From: Bradyrhizobium xenonodulans
GTDB taxonomy: Bacteria; Pseudomonadota; Alphaproteobacteria; Rhizobiales; Xanthobacteraceae
Length of the DNA stretch: 64,000 nucleotides
Direction of reading: 5' to 3'
Assembly: GCF_027594865.1 (NCBI RefSeq)
Contig: NZ_CP089391.1
Span: 1,952,501-2,016,500, forward strand
The notes under the pieces were generated by a model. It did not search any database and had not been told where the DNA came from. It saw only the letters and a list, made by a program, of their open reading frames with translations. A program made the position numbers and the translations under genes. Shown here one piece after another: positions 19,201 to 32,498 of this stretch. The first letter of the stretch is position 1; every line of letters begins with the position of its first letter.

Positions 19201-19292
19201 GTTCTGATTGAATCAGAACCGAAGCTCCAGATTCTTGTTTCGACGCGTTTTCTTTCCGCGAACCGGAGACCACTTCGCTCGAAAACGCTTCT
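19201..19292. repeat. Bradyrhizobium-type intergenic repeat beginning GTTCTGATTGAATCAGAAC
   Basis: The element starts with a palindrome (GTTCTGATT, one base, AATCAGAAC, 19201-19219) and runs through TTGTTTCGACGCGTTTTCTT, CGCGAACCGG and CCACTTCGCTCGAAAACGCT. I recognise it as a common dispersed repeat of this genus. It fills the whole gap between two convergent genes. Confidence 0.75.
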
Positions 19293-20784
19293 AACCTGAA
19301 GCCCGCTGAAGGGCTTCAGAGGGAGCCGCGTCGAATTTGCTTGCGGCCGCCGGCGCTGCTGCGGTCTTCCGGGTCAGCGGCACCTCGAGGCGGCACAACA
19401 GGCCTTCGGCGCGCCAATCGAACAGCGCCTGCCCGCCAAGCTGGGACTCGACGCTCGCCAGCAGGCTCCTTGTGCCGAAGCCGCGAGATTTCGGTATCCC
19501 GACGAGCGGGCCGCCGGATTCCTCCCAGATCAGTGTGAGGAGATCGTCCTCGGCCTGCCAACCGATCGTGAGCCTTCCCGACCGCGTCGAGAGCGCACCA
19601 TACTTTGCCGAGTTGGTGAAAAGCTCGTGCAGCGCCAGCGCCAGCGTTTGAGCAGTCGCCGGCAGCAATTGAACTTCGGGACCGGCCAGCCTGATCTGGC
19701 CTCCGAGCGAATAGGGCGCAAGCTCCTCGTCGATCAGCTTGGAGAGCTCCGCGCCCTGCCAGCTCGACAGCGACAGGATGGTGTGCACGCGCGCCAGCGC
19801 ATTGATGCGCCCCTCGACCGCGTTGACATAGGCCTTGACCTCGTCGGCACGGGTGAGGCGCACGATCGACTGCGCCAGCGCCAGCGCGTTCTTGGCGCGA
19901 TGATCGACTTCCCGCGCCAGCAGATTCTGCCGCTCCTCGGCGCGCTTGCGCTCCGTGATGTCGACGGTGACCCCGCTGACACGCACGACGCGGCCGTTTT
20001 CGTCCACTGTTGCGGCCGCGGTGCCAACGCACCAGCGCACCTCGCCGTCAGGCCGCACCGTGCGGAACTCCGTCTCGTAGGCGCGGGTGCCCTTGTTGAA
20101 TTCGGCGATGGCCTTGCGCAGCTGATCGACGTCATCGGGGTGCAACAGCGCCTGCACGTTCGCCGGGTTGACCTCGAAGCGCTCCGGGGTCACGCCGAAG
20201 ATACGATATTGTCCCTCGTCCCACATCCAGTCGCCGCTGATCCAGTCCCAGTCCCAGGATCCCATCTTGCCGGCGGCGATCGCAAGGCTGCGCCGCTCTT
20301 CGCTCTCGCGCAGCTTCGCGGTGGAGTTCTCCAGTTCCGCTGTTCGTGCACGAACGCGGTCCTCGAGCTCCTGGTTCAGCCGTTCCAGCTCGCGGGTCTT
20401 GCGGTAGAGCTCGGAAAACACCCTGATCTTGGCGCGCAGCACCTCCGGCACGACCGGCACCGGCACGTAGTCGACCGCACCCATCTCGTAGCCGCGCAGG
20501 CGGTCGATGTCGCTGACCTGGATGGCCGAGATGAAGATCATCGCGGTCTTCTGGAAGCGCGGATGCTCGCGGATCATCGCGGCAAGCTCGAAGCCGTCGA
20601 GCTCGGGCATGCAGACGTCGACCAGGATCACCGCGATCTCGGTCTTGAGCAGCACCTCCAGCGCCTCGCGGCCGGACGAGGCGATCACGAGGTTCTCGCC
20701 GAGATCCTTCAGGATCACCTCGTAAGCGAGCAGCTTGGCCGGCTGATCGTCGACGAGCAGGATGTTGACCTTTTCGTGGTCCAT
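19291..20784 (-). CDS. receiver-PAS-HWE histidine kinase
   Basis: The 497-residue protein has an N-terminal receiver domain (phosphoacceptor D56 in VILVDVCMPELDGF), a coiled coil (about 122-165), a PAS domain with PAC motif (about 165-290) and a C-terminal HWE/HisKA_2-type kinase. The kinase has the HRxxN-type phosphorylation motif REVDHRAKNALALAQSIV and the ATP-binding ALHELFTNSAKYGAL and RGFGTRSL. The receiver lacks the usual conserved lysine: the DYxxKP position reads DYVPVP. HRxxN kinases are known inputs to the PhyR-EcfG stress cascade. ATG 20784 lies 13 nt after the giant kinase gene, so the two are likely co-transcribed, giant kinase first. Confidence 0.93.
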   Translation of the reverse strand: MDHEKVNILLVDDQPAKLLAYEVILKDLGENLVIASSGREALEVLLKTEIAVILVDVCMPELDGFELAAMIREHPRFQKTAMIFISAIQVSDIDRLRGYEMGAVDYVPVPVVPEVLRAKIRVFSELYRKTRELERLNQELEDRVRARTAELENSTAKLRESEERRSLAIAAGKMGSWDWDWISGDWMWDEGQYRIFGVTPERFEVNPANVQALLHPDDVDQLRKAIAEFNKGTRAYETEFRTVRPDGEVRWCVGTAAATVDENGRVVRVSGVTVDITERKRAEERQNLLAREVDHRAKNALALAQSIVRLTRADEVKAYVNAVEGRINALARVHTILSLSSWQGAELSKLIDEELAPYSLGGQIRLAGPEVQLLPATAQTLALALHELFTNSAKYGALSTRSGRLTIGWQAEDDLLTLIWEESGGPLVGIPKSRGFGTRSLLASVESQLGGQALFDWRAEGLLCRLEVPLTRKTAAAPAAASKFDAAPSEALQRASG

Positions 20785-20797
20785 TCGAGGATCCAAC

Positions 20798-27094
<6,297 letters not shown>

Positions 27095-27232
27095 ACTAAT
27101 TCCCCCGCAGGCGCCGGCCCGAATCCCAGGCGTGACGCGACTATCAAAATAGAGCGTCAGCCAAATTCGAAATCAAGCGCCAAGGTTGCGGCGCGAGGAA
27201 TTGGAACCTGCTTTGCTCAGCCCGATGCAGAT

Positions 27233-27257
27233 AACGACGAAGATCTCTAATGGTTCC
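27233..27257 (-). promoter_or_regulatory. EcfG-type promoter for the giant kinase gene
   Basis: On the minus strand: GGAAC (27257-27253), 16 nt, CGTT (27236-27233), an exact consensus match. It is 138 nt before the start at 27094, leaving a long leader. It is divergent from the site at 27316. Confidence 0.7.
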
Positions 27258-27315
27258 ATCCGGGTCCGGGGGAAATCTGCGGCTCTGGGCAGGGCCAGTC
27301 CGGCCCGCGGCCCTA

Positions 27316-27340
27316 GGAACGGAGGATAGGCCCTGCGGTT
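27316..27340 (+). promoter_or_regulatory. EcfG-type promoter for the exported protein at 27370
   Basis: GGAAC (27316-27320), 16 nt, GGTT (27337-27340), ending 29 nt before the ATG. Confidence 0.7.
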
Positions 27341-27369
27341 AGCCCAGCGGAGACCCTGGGAGATTGCCT

Positions 27370-27669
27370 ATGAGAGCCGGATGTGCCGTCTTTGTCCTGA
27401 CGTTGCTTGCTGCCGGATCGGCCTTCGCACAGGCCGGTGCGCCTAGCGGACGTGGAGCCGTGACAGGCGATCCGGCCGCAAGCTCGGCCACCCCGCATGC
27501 GGATTCGCCGACCACGGGCGCCGCGTCCAGGTCGAACCCGAGCGGCAGCGGCACCTCGACCTCGGGCGGCAAGGATGACAATGGCGATGCCGGCCGAGAC
27601 AGGATGCCCGAGAGCAATCGCACGGTGCGCCCGGAGAGCCAGCAGCATCATCCAGAAGACAAAAAATAA
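27370..27669 (+). CDS. small exported low-complexity protein (99 aa)
   Basis: MRAGCAVFVLTLLAAGSAFA is a signal peptide; the mature part is rich in Gly, Ser, Thr, Ala and Pro (SGSGTSTSGGKDDNGDAG) and ends with an acidic/histidine tail (QQHHPEDKK). No domain is recognised. It resembles the exported protein at 18239 in layout and promoter type, so the two may belong to one class of stress-induced disordered envelope proteins. The ATG at 27370 is preferred to TTG 27364. Confidence 0.75.
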   Translation: MRAGCAVFVLTLLAAGSAFAQAGAPSGRGAVTGDPAASSATPHADSPTTGAASRSNPSGSGTSTSGGKDDNGDAGRDRMPESNRTVRPESQQHHPEDKK

Positions 27670-27674
27670 CGCGG

Positions 27675-28187
27675 CTACTTGTCCGCCATGGTGCGCTCCG
27701 CTTCCTTCACCTGCGAGCGCAGCATCGGGAGCTGTTCACGCGCGAAGGCGGCGAGCGCGGCATTGTCAGGCGCCTTCAGATAATGCTCGAGCAGACTGAT
27801 GGCCGCTTCATATTCGGGAATCTGAGCAGCATAGAAACTCTTCACGTAAATCGGCCCGTCCGAGTTTTCAGGTTCGACGAGACCTGCACTCGCAGACGTT
27901 GTCTTGGCCGCGCGTGGCTCCGTCCCGATCGCGACCTGGATCTGCTTCAAAGCCTTGTCGCGCTTGGTGGCCTCTTCGGCGCGCAGGGCCGCGAGGTTCT
28001 TCACTTCCGCATTGCCCTTCAGGTCGGTGCTCTCCAGCAGGCCCTGCTGGAAGCGGCTGAAGGCGTAGAGGCCGGTCACGACATCGGCTGCCGTCGGCGC
28101 GCGAGCGCCGGCCGTTCGCTCGCCAACGCTGTCCGCGAATGCCGCGGTGCTGATGAACGCCAGGACGATCGCGACAAGAATCCTCAT
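27675..28187 (-). CDS. exported DUF4142-like protein (170 aa)
   Basis: After a signal peptide (MRILVAIVLAFISTAAFA) the protein is helical and ends with the DUF4142-like pattern YAAQIPEYEAAISLLEHYLK then DNAALAAFAREQLPMLRSQV, the 'H-E-x-A-I-x-L-F/L-E-x-Y, N-x-A-L-x-x-[WF]-A' arrangement also seen in the protein at 31542. The usual family histidines are partly lost, so it is a diverged member. Function is unknown; DUF4142 proteins resemble ferritin-like four-helix bundles. It converges on the gene at 27370 with only 5 nt between stops. Confidence 0.75.
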   Translation of the reverse strand: MRILVAIVLAFISTAAFADSVGERTAGARAPTAADVVTGLYAFSRFQQGLLESTDLKGNAEVKNLAALRAEEATKRDKALKQIQVAIGTEPRAAKTTSASAGLVEPENSDGPIYVKSFYAAQIPEYEAAISLLEHYLKAPDNAALAAFAREQLPMLRSQVKEAERTMADK

Positions 28188-28276
28188 GGCTCTTCAATGA
28201 CCGATGGCGTGCGAAGTTCCCTGAGCGTTACGATCCGGTAAGGGCGGTTGCGGGGCGTGAGTTCCGTCCCCAAATC

Positions 28277-28477
28277 ATGGGGATGAAACAGTCTGACATT
28301 TTCAGGGACAACGCCGACAACTGCCTTCAGCTCGCCGAGCGCGCGGAAGGGCAACCGGCTCATAAGCGCTATTCGCGTATGGCAAATGCCTGGATGGCCT
28401 TGGCGAACGAGCAGGACTGGCTGGACGGTGAGATTCCGCCCGTGAAGGTCGGCGTCCTCCAAACGCAGGATGCATGA
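28277..28477 (+). CDS. small helical protein of unknown function (66 aa)
   Basis: The product contains MKQSDIFRDNADNCLQLAER, then HKRYSRMANAWMALANEQDW and a short acidic end. This is a layout I know from numerous Bradyrhizobium proteins in which a first helix carries an N-C-L-x-L-A core and a second carries R-M-x-x-A-W-x-x-L-A-x-x-Q-x-W-L-D-G-E. The function is not known. Translation may start at 28277 or two codons later at 28283. Confidence 0.75.
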   Translation: MGMKQSDIFRDNADNCLQLAERAEGQPAHKRYSRMANAWMALANEQDWLDGEIPPVKVGVLQTQDA

Positions 28478-28598
28478 GCGTTCTCGTTTTCGTGAATCTG
28501 CGTGTGAGACGGCTCACGGAATGCAGGCGACCAATTCAGGATTATCCACGAACAGTCGATCGCGTTGATTTTGCCGCTTTCCAGAAGGAGGTTTTGCG

Positions 28599-28730
28599 AT
28601 GGCTCCACGTCTGGTTCTTCTTTCACTCATTCTCGCCTTTGGCGTCTCGGTTGCGTTCGCGACAGTGACGACGGTGCGGCAGGTGCATCTCGAGAATGCA
28701 TCGGCTGCAACCCACGCCGTGCATAGCTAG
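28599..28730 (+). CDS. very small exported or single-span protein (43 aa)
   Basis: A perfect AAGGAGG at 28585-28591 stands 7 nt before ATG 28599, so translation is convincing despite the length. MAPRLVLLSLILAFGVSVAF is a signal peptide or membrane anchor; the rest, ATVTTVRQVHLENASAATHA and three more residues, is hydrophilic. No family is recognised. Confidence 0.75.
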   Translation: MAPRLVLLSLILAFGVSVAFATVTTVRQVHLENASAATHAVHS

Positions 28731-28750
28731 CGCTGCGGGCCTCTCGCGCT

Positions 28751-28775
28751 GGAACATTCGTTGTGCCAGCGCGTA
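28751..28775 (+). promoter_or_regulatory. weak EcfG-type promoter before 28812
   Basis: GGAAC (28751-28755), 16 nt, CGTA (28772-28775); the last base deviates from CGTT. It ends 36 nt before the ATG at 28812. Confidence 0.4.
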
Positions 28776-28811
28776 GCCGCTTCGAGACATCACGAGAGGC
28801 GAGAGGTCATC

Positions 28812-29018
28812 ATGGCGCATTCCGACCACGGCATCGTCAAGGACAAGCGCGCTGAGGAGCAGCCGCGCGACAAGCAGCGCGCGCAGACCGTGCACAAGAC
28901 GGATCCAAAGGATTCTGCGTCGCGAGAGGCGACGCGCGATCCGAAGCTGAACGACAACGGCAAGACGCCAGGCTCCGGCACGACGCCGGATGATTCCGGC
29001 GCTGCCCCCAGCGGATAG
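28812..29018 (+). CDS. small very hydrophilic protein (68 aa), probably disordered
   Basis: The product begins MAHSDHGIVKDKRAEEQPRD and is almost devoid of hydrophobic residues (Lys, Asp, Arg, Thr, Gly, Pro rich), ending TPDDSGAAPSG. GAGAGGTCATC precedes the ATG. Such composition resembles desiccation-type (hydrophilin-like) proteins, but that is inference only. It is another short gene of the stress region, with a weak stress-type promoter. Confidence 0.7.
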   Translation: MAHSDHGIVKDKRAEEQPRDKQRAQTVHKTDPKDSASREATRDPKLNDNGKTPGSGTTPDDSGAAPSG

Positions 29019-29153
29019 TCACGCGAGGAACGAATCCCTGCGCGAAGAGTCGACAGGTTGCTTCCGGCTGTCATGCCCCCGGTGCGCCGGACGCAATCTT
29101 CAAGGACGGCCCTGGCACCCACCGTGCCGGGGCCGTTTGCTTATCGACGGCTT

Positions 29154-29396
29154 CTACAGGTTATCTTCGGAATCGCCCTGGGTATGTCCATCGGGACCGC
29201 GGCCGAACACGCCGAAGCTGCTCGACTTCACGCCGGCTTTTGCGTCCACGCCTGCGGCCGCCAATCCGAGCTTGAGAAGCTCGCGGACCGCTGCCGCCCG
29301 CGTCGGCATACGATGTCTGAACCGGAAATCGTCAATAGCGGCCAGCTCTTCCGGCGAAAGCATGACTTGAAGGCGCTCGGCGCGAAGGTCGTTCAT
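29154..29396 (-). CDS. ribbon-helix-helix regulator (CopG/MetJ-like)
   Basis: The 80-residue protein begins MNDLRAERLQVMLSPEELAA, a beta-strand entering IDDFRFRHRMPTRAAAVRELLKLGLAAAG, the strand-helix-helix pattern of RHH DNA-binding proteins. A disordered tail follows. No toxin gene is adjacent, so it is probably a lone regulator rather than an antitoxin. A palindrome TTGAGTA-GTT-TACTCAA lies 24 nt before its start, a likely site for self-repression. Confidence 0.85.
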   Translation of the reverse strand: MNDLRAERLQVMLSPEELAAIDDFRFRHRMPTRAAAVRELLKLGLAAAGVDAKAGVKSSSFGVFGRGPDGHTQGDSEDNL

Positions 29397-29420
29397 GGTT
29401 GATCACGCAGATTGAGCAAG

Positions 29421-29437
29421 TTGAGTAGTTTACTCAA
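29421..29437. promoter_or_regulatory. candidate operator of the RHH regulator
   Basis: TTGAGTA at 29421-29427 and TACTCAA at 29431-29437 form a perfect 7-bp inverted repeat with a 3-nt spacer. Further half-sites appear nearby (ATTGAGCAA at about 29411 and AATTGAGTA at about 29482), all in the AT-rich gap between the divergent RHH gene and the gene at 29569. Confidence 0.6.
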
Positions 29438-29568
29438 TGAACGAATCTGGCTTGAGTTCCCCAAGAGTCCGCAAAATCGCCAATTGAGTAAAAATATATA
29501 GCAAAATCAATAAGTTAATATGAAACCATTCGCGCAATGGCGCATTCATTTGGGGAGGGAGACAGGCC

Positions 29569-29727
29569 ATGACGGACGAAGTCAGGTTACCCCGCAAGCT
29601 TTCCGAGGAGTCCGGAGCGCCGAGGCCGGTGCGTCCGAGCCACCAGAAGATCATCGAGCAGGTCGAGCGCTGGGCCAACAGCCCGGGCCTGCAACCACCG
29701 AGGGCGGAAGATGCGAAGACGATCTGA
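29569..29727 (+). CDS. small protein ending SPGLQPP (52 aa)
   Basis: A purine-rich GGGAGGGAGA stands before ATG 29569. The product begins MTDEVRLPRKLSEESGAPRP and ends VERWANSPGLQPPRAEDAKTI. The W-x-x-S-P-G-L-x-x-P motif is one I know from short Bradyrhizobium proteins of unknown function. It overlaps the next gene by 17 nt, so the two are translationally coupled. The AT-rich upstream region with RHH half-sites may control the pair. Confidence 0.7.
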   Translation: MTDEVRLPRKLSEESGAPRPVRPSHQKIIEQVERWANSPGLQPPRAEDAKTI

Positions 29728-29905
29728 ACCACATACGTTCGAACAGCGTCTCGATGCGCAGAAGCTGCGGCTCGAGCACGCGATGGCGAATCTGCCGCGC
29801 GGCATCGAGCGCGATGCCCTCGCGACCCGTATCGAGCAGCTTCAGACTGCCGCGGAGATGTACGGATTCCTGATGCTACGGGAAGAGGCTACGGCTCCTC
29901 GCTGA
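29711..29905 (+). CDS. small helical protein, partner of 29569 (64 aa)
   Basis: The product MRRRSEPHTFEQRLDAQKLR and LEHAMANLPRGIERDALATRIEQLQTAAEMYGFL is a two-helix protein with the pattern T-F-E-Q-R-L ... L-P-x-G-x-E-R-[ED]-A-L-x-x-[RK]-I-x-Q-L-x-T-A. That pattern is normally part of one polypeptide together with the SPGLQPP tail. Here tail and helices are on two overlapping genes in the opposite order. GGCGGAAG precedes the ATG. Confidence 0.7.
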   Translation: MRRRSEPHTFEQRLDAQKLRLEHAMANLPRGIERDALATRIEQLQTAAEMYGFLMLREEATAPR

Positions 29906-30361
29906 TCGCGCCCAGCCTTCGGTCCTCTTGTGACCGGAGGTCATACGAAGCTTCCGCCTGAGCCACCACGCGGCGACGGAAACCATCGCCCAAGCGATAA
30001 TCGCGGTGGCGAACGCGCCGACGATGCTGGTCGTAACCACGAGATAGAACGTGGCCGCGAACGCTGCGAGCCCGATGCTTCCAAGCCCGGCGCCCGCGGC
30101 GTCCAGCGCCGCTGCCTGCCGCCCGCGTTTCCGTCCACTGAAGCCGACCTTCTCCTTGGCGCGGCGCTGATGGCTCTCGATCAGGGTTGCGCTGGCGCAG
30201 AAGATGGCGGGCAGGGCAAGGAAGAGCCCGCCGGTGGCGACGCCGAAGCGCGCGCCCACGAATCCCGCGAAGACTGTCGCGAGGCCCCCGAGCAGGAAGC
30301 GAACGCCGTATTCGTACCAGCGCGTTTGCGTGAGCACTGACGATGACAGTTTGACCAGCAT
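29876..30361 (-). CDS. DUF3147-type membrane protein (161 aa)
   Basis: Hydrophobic segments (FLLGGLATVFAGFVGARFG, GGLFLALPAIFCASATLIES and LAAFAATFYLVVTTSIVGAF) give about four membrane spans. The pattern with G-x-x-x-G-G-L-F-L-A-x-P-A-I is that of the DUF3147 family of short inner-membrane proteins. The start at 30361 overlaps the stop of the upstream paralogous gene by ATGA. It is the third gene of a minus-strand operon with PAP2 and another DUF3147 gene. Confidence 0.8.
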   Translation of the reverse strand: MLVKLSSSVLTQTRWYEYGVRFLLGGLATVFAGFVGARFGVATGGLFLALPAIFCASATLIESHQRRAKEKVGFSGRKRGRQAAALDAAGAGLGSIGLAAFAATFYLVVTTSIVGAFATAIIAWAMVSVAAWWLRRKLRMTSGHKRTEGWARSARSRSLFP

Positions 30362-30708
30362 CAGGCCGCACCTCCAAGACCCGCGAGCAGGCCGAAGGCG
30401 ACTGCAAGCCATACGGCAAAAGCGATGATGGTGGCGGGCAGCGCGGCGAGCCGAAACCTCATCAGGAGATGGCAGACAGCGAGGCTGTAGCAGGCGAGGG
30501 CGATCGCGCCGTAGATCATGGTCCAGCTTTCGGCCGCGGCATATTGCGGGCCGTGCCGAAAGATGGCGATGCCGAGCGTGGCGAGCGCGACCGACGGCGC
30601 GGCGCCGAGGAGGCCGCCAAAACTCTTGGGCCGCAGCATGTCGCCCAGAATTGCGAAGGCCGATACGATCACGCCGCCGGCGATGAAGCGCAGGATGTAT
30701 TCGGTCAT
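30361..30708 (-). CDS. DUF3147 family membrane protein (115 aa)
   Basis: MTEYILRFIAGGVIVSAFAI then LGDMLRPKSFGGLLGAAPSVALATLGIA and two more hydrophobic segments are the typical DUF3147 sequence. The start (30708) and the upstream PAP2 stop overlap as ATGA, and its own stop overlaps the next start likewise. The pair may form a heteromeric membrane protein; two short paralogues side by side is the usual look of small heterodimeric transporters, but no transport has been shown. Confidence 0.85.
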   Translation of the reverse strand: MTEYILRFIAGGVIVSAFAILGDMLRPKSFGGLLGAAPSVALATLGIAIFRHGPQYAAAESWTMIYGAIALACYSLAVCHLLMRFRLAALPATIIAFAVWLAVAFGLLAGLGGAA

Positions 30709-31280
30709 GGCGGCGCCCTCCTGTCCGAGGGCTTGCACACCAGGGTCCACGGCCTCAGCATCCGCTCGACAGCCACGCCGAGAACGAAGCCTGCGACGAC
30801 GTCGCTGGCCCAGTGGGCGAGCAACACCACGCGCGTCAGCGACAGCGCCGCCGCGATGGAGCGCACGAGGCGGCGCTGCGATCGCGGCAGCAGGCCGGCA
30901 GCGGATGCCAGCGCGCCCATGTGCACGGCATGTCCGGACGGGAAGGCGTCGCGCGGCCGCCCGGAGAAGGGAATGCCGCGGCGATGCCCTCGCACCGTCA
31001 GCCGGTCCGGCCTGATCTGGTCAAAGGCTGATTTCAGGATATGCGGCAGCACGGCCGTTGCCAGCGAAACGGCCAGGAGGTGATTGCCCGTGCGGCGTTC
31101 TGCGTCAGGGCGAAGCCGGGTGTAGAGCCAGCCCGCCGCGGCGAGGGCGAGCAACACATGCTCGTCCGCGCCCCAGGTCAGCGCCTCGGCCGTGTGCTCG
31201 AGCTTCGAGTTGGTATGATCCGCGATCTCGTCCGCGATCGCGATGTCGATCCGGGTGGGTTTGACTGTTACGAACGCCAT
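30705..31280 (-). CDS. PAP2-family phosphatase
   Basis: The 191-residue integral membrane protein has the three acid-phosphatase motifs: KSAFDQIRPDR (K-x6-RP), FPSGHAVHMG (PSGH) and LTRVVLLAHWASD (a weak SR-x5-H-x3-D, with Thr for Ser). It should remove phosphate from a membrane lipid phosphate such as undecaprenyl-PP or phosphatidate. It leads the operon with the two DUF3147 genes. A GntR- or EcfG-type site was not seen upstream. Confidence 0.88.
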   Translation of the reverse strand: MAFVTVKPTRIDIAIADEIADHTNSKLEHTAEALTWGADEHVLLALAAAGWLYTRLRPDAERRTGNHLLAVSLATAVLPHILKSAFDQIRPDRLTVRGHRRGIPFSGRPRDAFPSGHAVHMGALASAAGLLPRSQRRLVRSIAAALSLTRVVLLAHWASDVVAGFVLGVAVERMLRPWTLVCKPSDRRAPP

Positions 31281-31358
31281 CGGTCTGCAGTCAGCGAAAC
31301 GAGCTTTATGACGGTTTTGTAAAGCTCAGCCGCCGATGATTGTTCCTGCGCCGAAGCC

Positions 31359-31445
31359 TTACGGCTGCCTCGATCCGCCGGCGGCGCCGTACACCTGTCC
31401 GGTCGCATAGCTGGCGTCGGCCGCCGGAGACCTGGAGCGATGCGC
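31359..31445 (-). pseudogene. C-terminal remnant of a short-chain dehydrogenase
   Basis: The minus strand encodes SPAADASYATGQVYGAAGGS followed by RQP and a stop at 31361-31359. The pattern D-x-S-Y-x-T-G-Q-V-Y-G-x-x-G-G is the end of glucose/ribitol-dehydrogenase-like SDR proteins. No Rossmann domain or catalytic Tyr/Lys lies upstream in any frame, so only the last 20-30 codons survive. Confidence 0.5.
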
Positions 31446-31510
31446 CACGATGGGCTCCGCAACTTCGAGGTTTCAGCGAGCGGAGAGGAGCGTCGTTGCT
31501 GAAGAGGGGA

Positions 31511-31527
31511 CGCCGGCTTGGCCGGCG
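31511..31527 (-). terminator. hairpin after the DUF4142 gene
   Basis: CGCCGGC (31511-31517) and GCCGGCG (31521-31527) form a 7-bp stem 14 nt after the stop of the minus-strand gene at 31542, with TCCCCTCTTC following in the direction of transcription. Confidence 0.5.
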
Positions 31528-31541
31528 CCCCCGGAAGATGT

Positions 31542-32093
31542 CTACTTGGACTGCCCGACGCTCGGTGCCTTGCCGAGCTCCTTGGCCATGTCGAGATGGT
31601 GCTTCAGCGCCGGCAGCGTCTTGCCGGCCCAGTCCTTCAGCGCGGAATTGTCGCCGCCCTTGGCGTAGCGTTCGAACAGTGACACGGCGTCCTCATGGGC
31701 GCTGACCTGGTAGGAATTGTAGTCCGATGTGAAATCCTTGCCCGAGGCGTTCTTGAGCTTGTCGAGCTTGCTCTGGTGCGAGCTGTCGAGCGCGGTCGGC
31801 AGCGTGGCTTCGACCTTTCCGTCGCCGACGAGGGCCTTGAGCTCGCCGCTGGTCTTGGTGTGGTCGGTCACCATCCGCTGCGCGAAGGTCTTTTCCTGCG
31901 CATTGCCCTTCTGCTCGGCGAGCTTGCTCGATTCGATCTCGAACAGGTCGCTGATGGCGACCTCCTTGACGAAATCGGCGGTCGCAGGCGCAACGCCAAG
32001 CACAGAATTGACGCCGGTCTTTTCGCCGAGCGACTGGGCGAGCGCGGGGCCCGCGAAAAGCACGCAGGCAAGAGCAACAACGGTACGTTTCAT
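31542..32093 (-). CDS. exported DUF4142 family protein (183 aa)
   Basis: A signal peptide (MKRTVVALACVLFAGPALA) precedes a four-helix DUF4142 domain: FVKEVAISDLFEIESSKLAE, QRMVTDHTKTSGELKALV, YQVSAHEDAVSLFERYAKGG and LKDWAGKTLPALKHHLDMAKEL. The His and Glu pattern (DHTK, SAHEDA, LKHHLD) is intact, unlike the paralogue at 27675, so a metal site of ferritin-like type is possible. Function is unproven. A GGAAC-N16-TGTT motif lies 57 nt upstream. Confidence 0.92.
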   Translation of the reverse strand: MKRTVVALACVLFAGPALAQSLGEKTGVNSVLGVAPATADFVKEVAISDLFEIESSKLAEQKGNAQEKTFAQRMVTDHTKTSGELKALVGDGKVEATLPTALDSSHQSKLDKLKNASGKDFTSDYNSYQVSAHEDAVSLFERYAKGGDNSALKDWAGKTLPALKHHLDMAKELGKAPSVGQSK

Positions 32094-32150
32094 GATTCGG
32101 TCCTCTGGATTGGCGGCGCGGCGCTTGCCGCGTGGATCTTTGCGCCGACT

Positions 32151-32175
32151 AACACGGCGGCGGGACCTGTGTTCC
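32151..32175 (-). promoter_or_regulatory. EcfG-type promoter for the DUF4142 gene
   Basis: On the minus strand: GGAAC (32175-32171), 16 nt, TGTT (32154-32151), 57 nt before the start at 32093. It overlaps the last codon of the gene at 32175-32402. Confidence 0.6.
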
Positions 32176-32402
32176 TAATTCGTGGGGTTGCGACCGGTGC
32201 GCGGATTGATCGGATCGGTTGGCTTGCGCCGCAGCCTCTCAGGCAGGAATGGCTCTGCCGGCGAGGCCGACGGATCAGCCCGCACGTCGGCGTGTCGCTG
32301 CGCCCGCTCATGCGGGGTCTGATTGGTATTGATCTGTCGCTTGACGTCGACCCCGTCGACGGGATCGTTGACGCCGTGCTGGATATCGCGGAAATCGCCC
32401 AT
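32175..32402 (-). CDS. small hydrophilic protein of unknown function (75 aa)
   Basis: GAGGTGAACC precedes the ATG. The product MGDFRDIQHGVNDPVDGVDV then KRQINTNQTPHERAQRHADV is polar and Pro-rich, with a low-complexity end (TDPINPRTGRNPTN). No family is recognised. An exact GGAAC-N16-CGTT motif lies 39 nt upstream, which supports both the gene and stress control. Confidence 0.7.
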   Translation of the reverse strand: MGDFRDIQHGVNDPVDGVDVKRQINTNQTPHERAQRHADVRADPSASPAEPFLPERLRRKPTDPINPRTGRNPTN

Positions 32403-32441
32403 GGTTCACCTCACGCCTGGTTTGCTGATGTGAACATTGAG

Positions 32442-32466
32442 AACGGCGCGTTTTCAGTGATGTTCC
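32442..32466 (-). promoter_or_regulatory. EcfG-type promoter for the gene at 32402
   Basis: On the minus strand: GGAAC (32466-32462), 16 nt, CGTT (32445-32442), an exact consensus match 39 nt before the start codon. Confidence 0.8.
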
Positions 32467-32498
32467 TGTTTGGTCGCGAGATGCCGCACCTGCACGCA

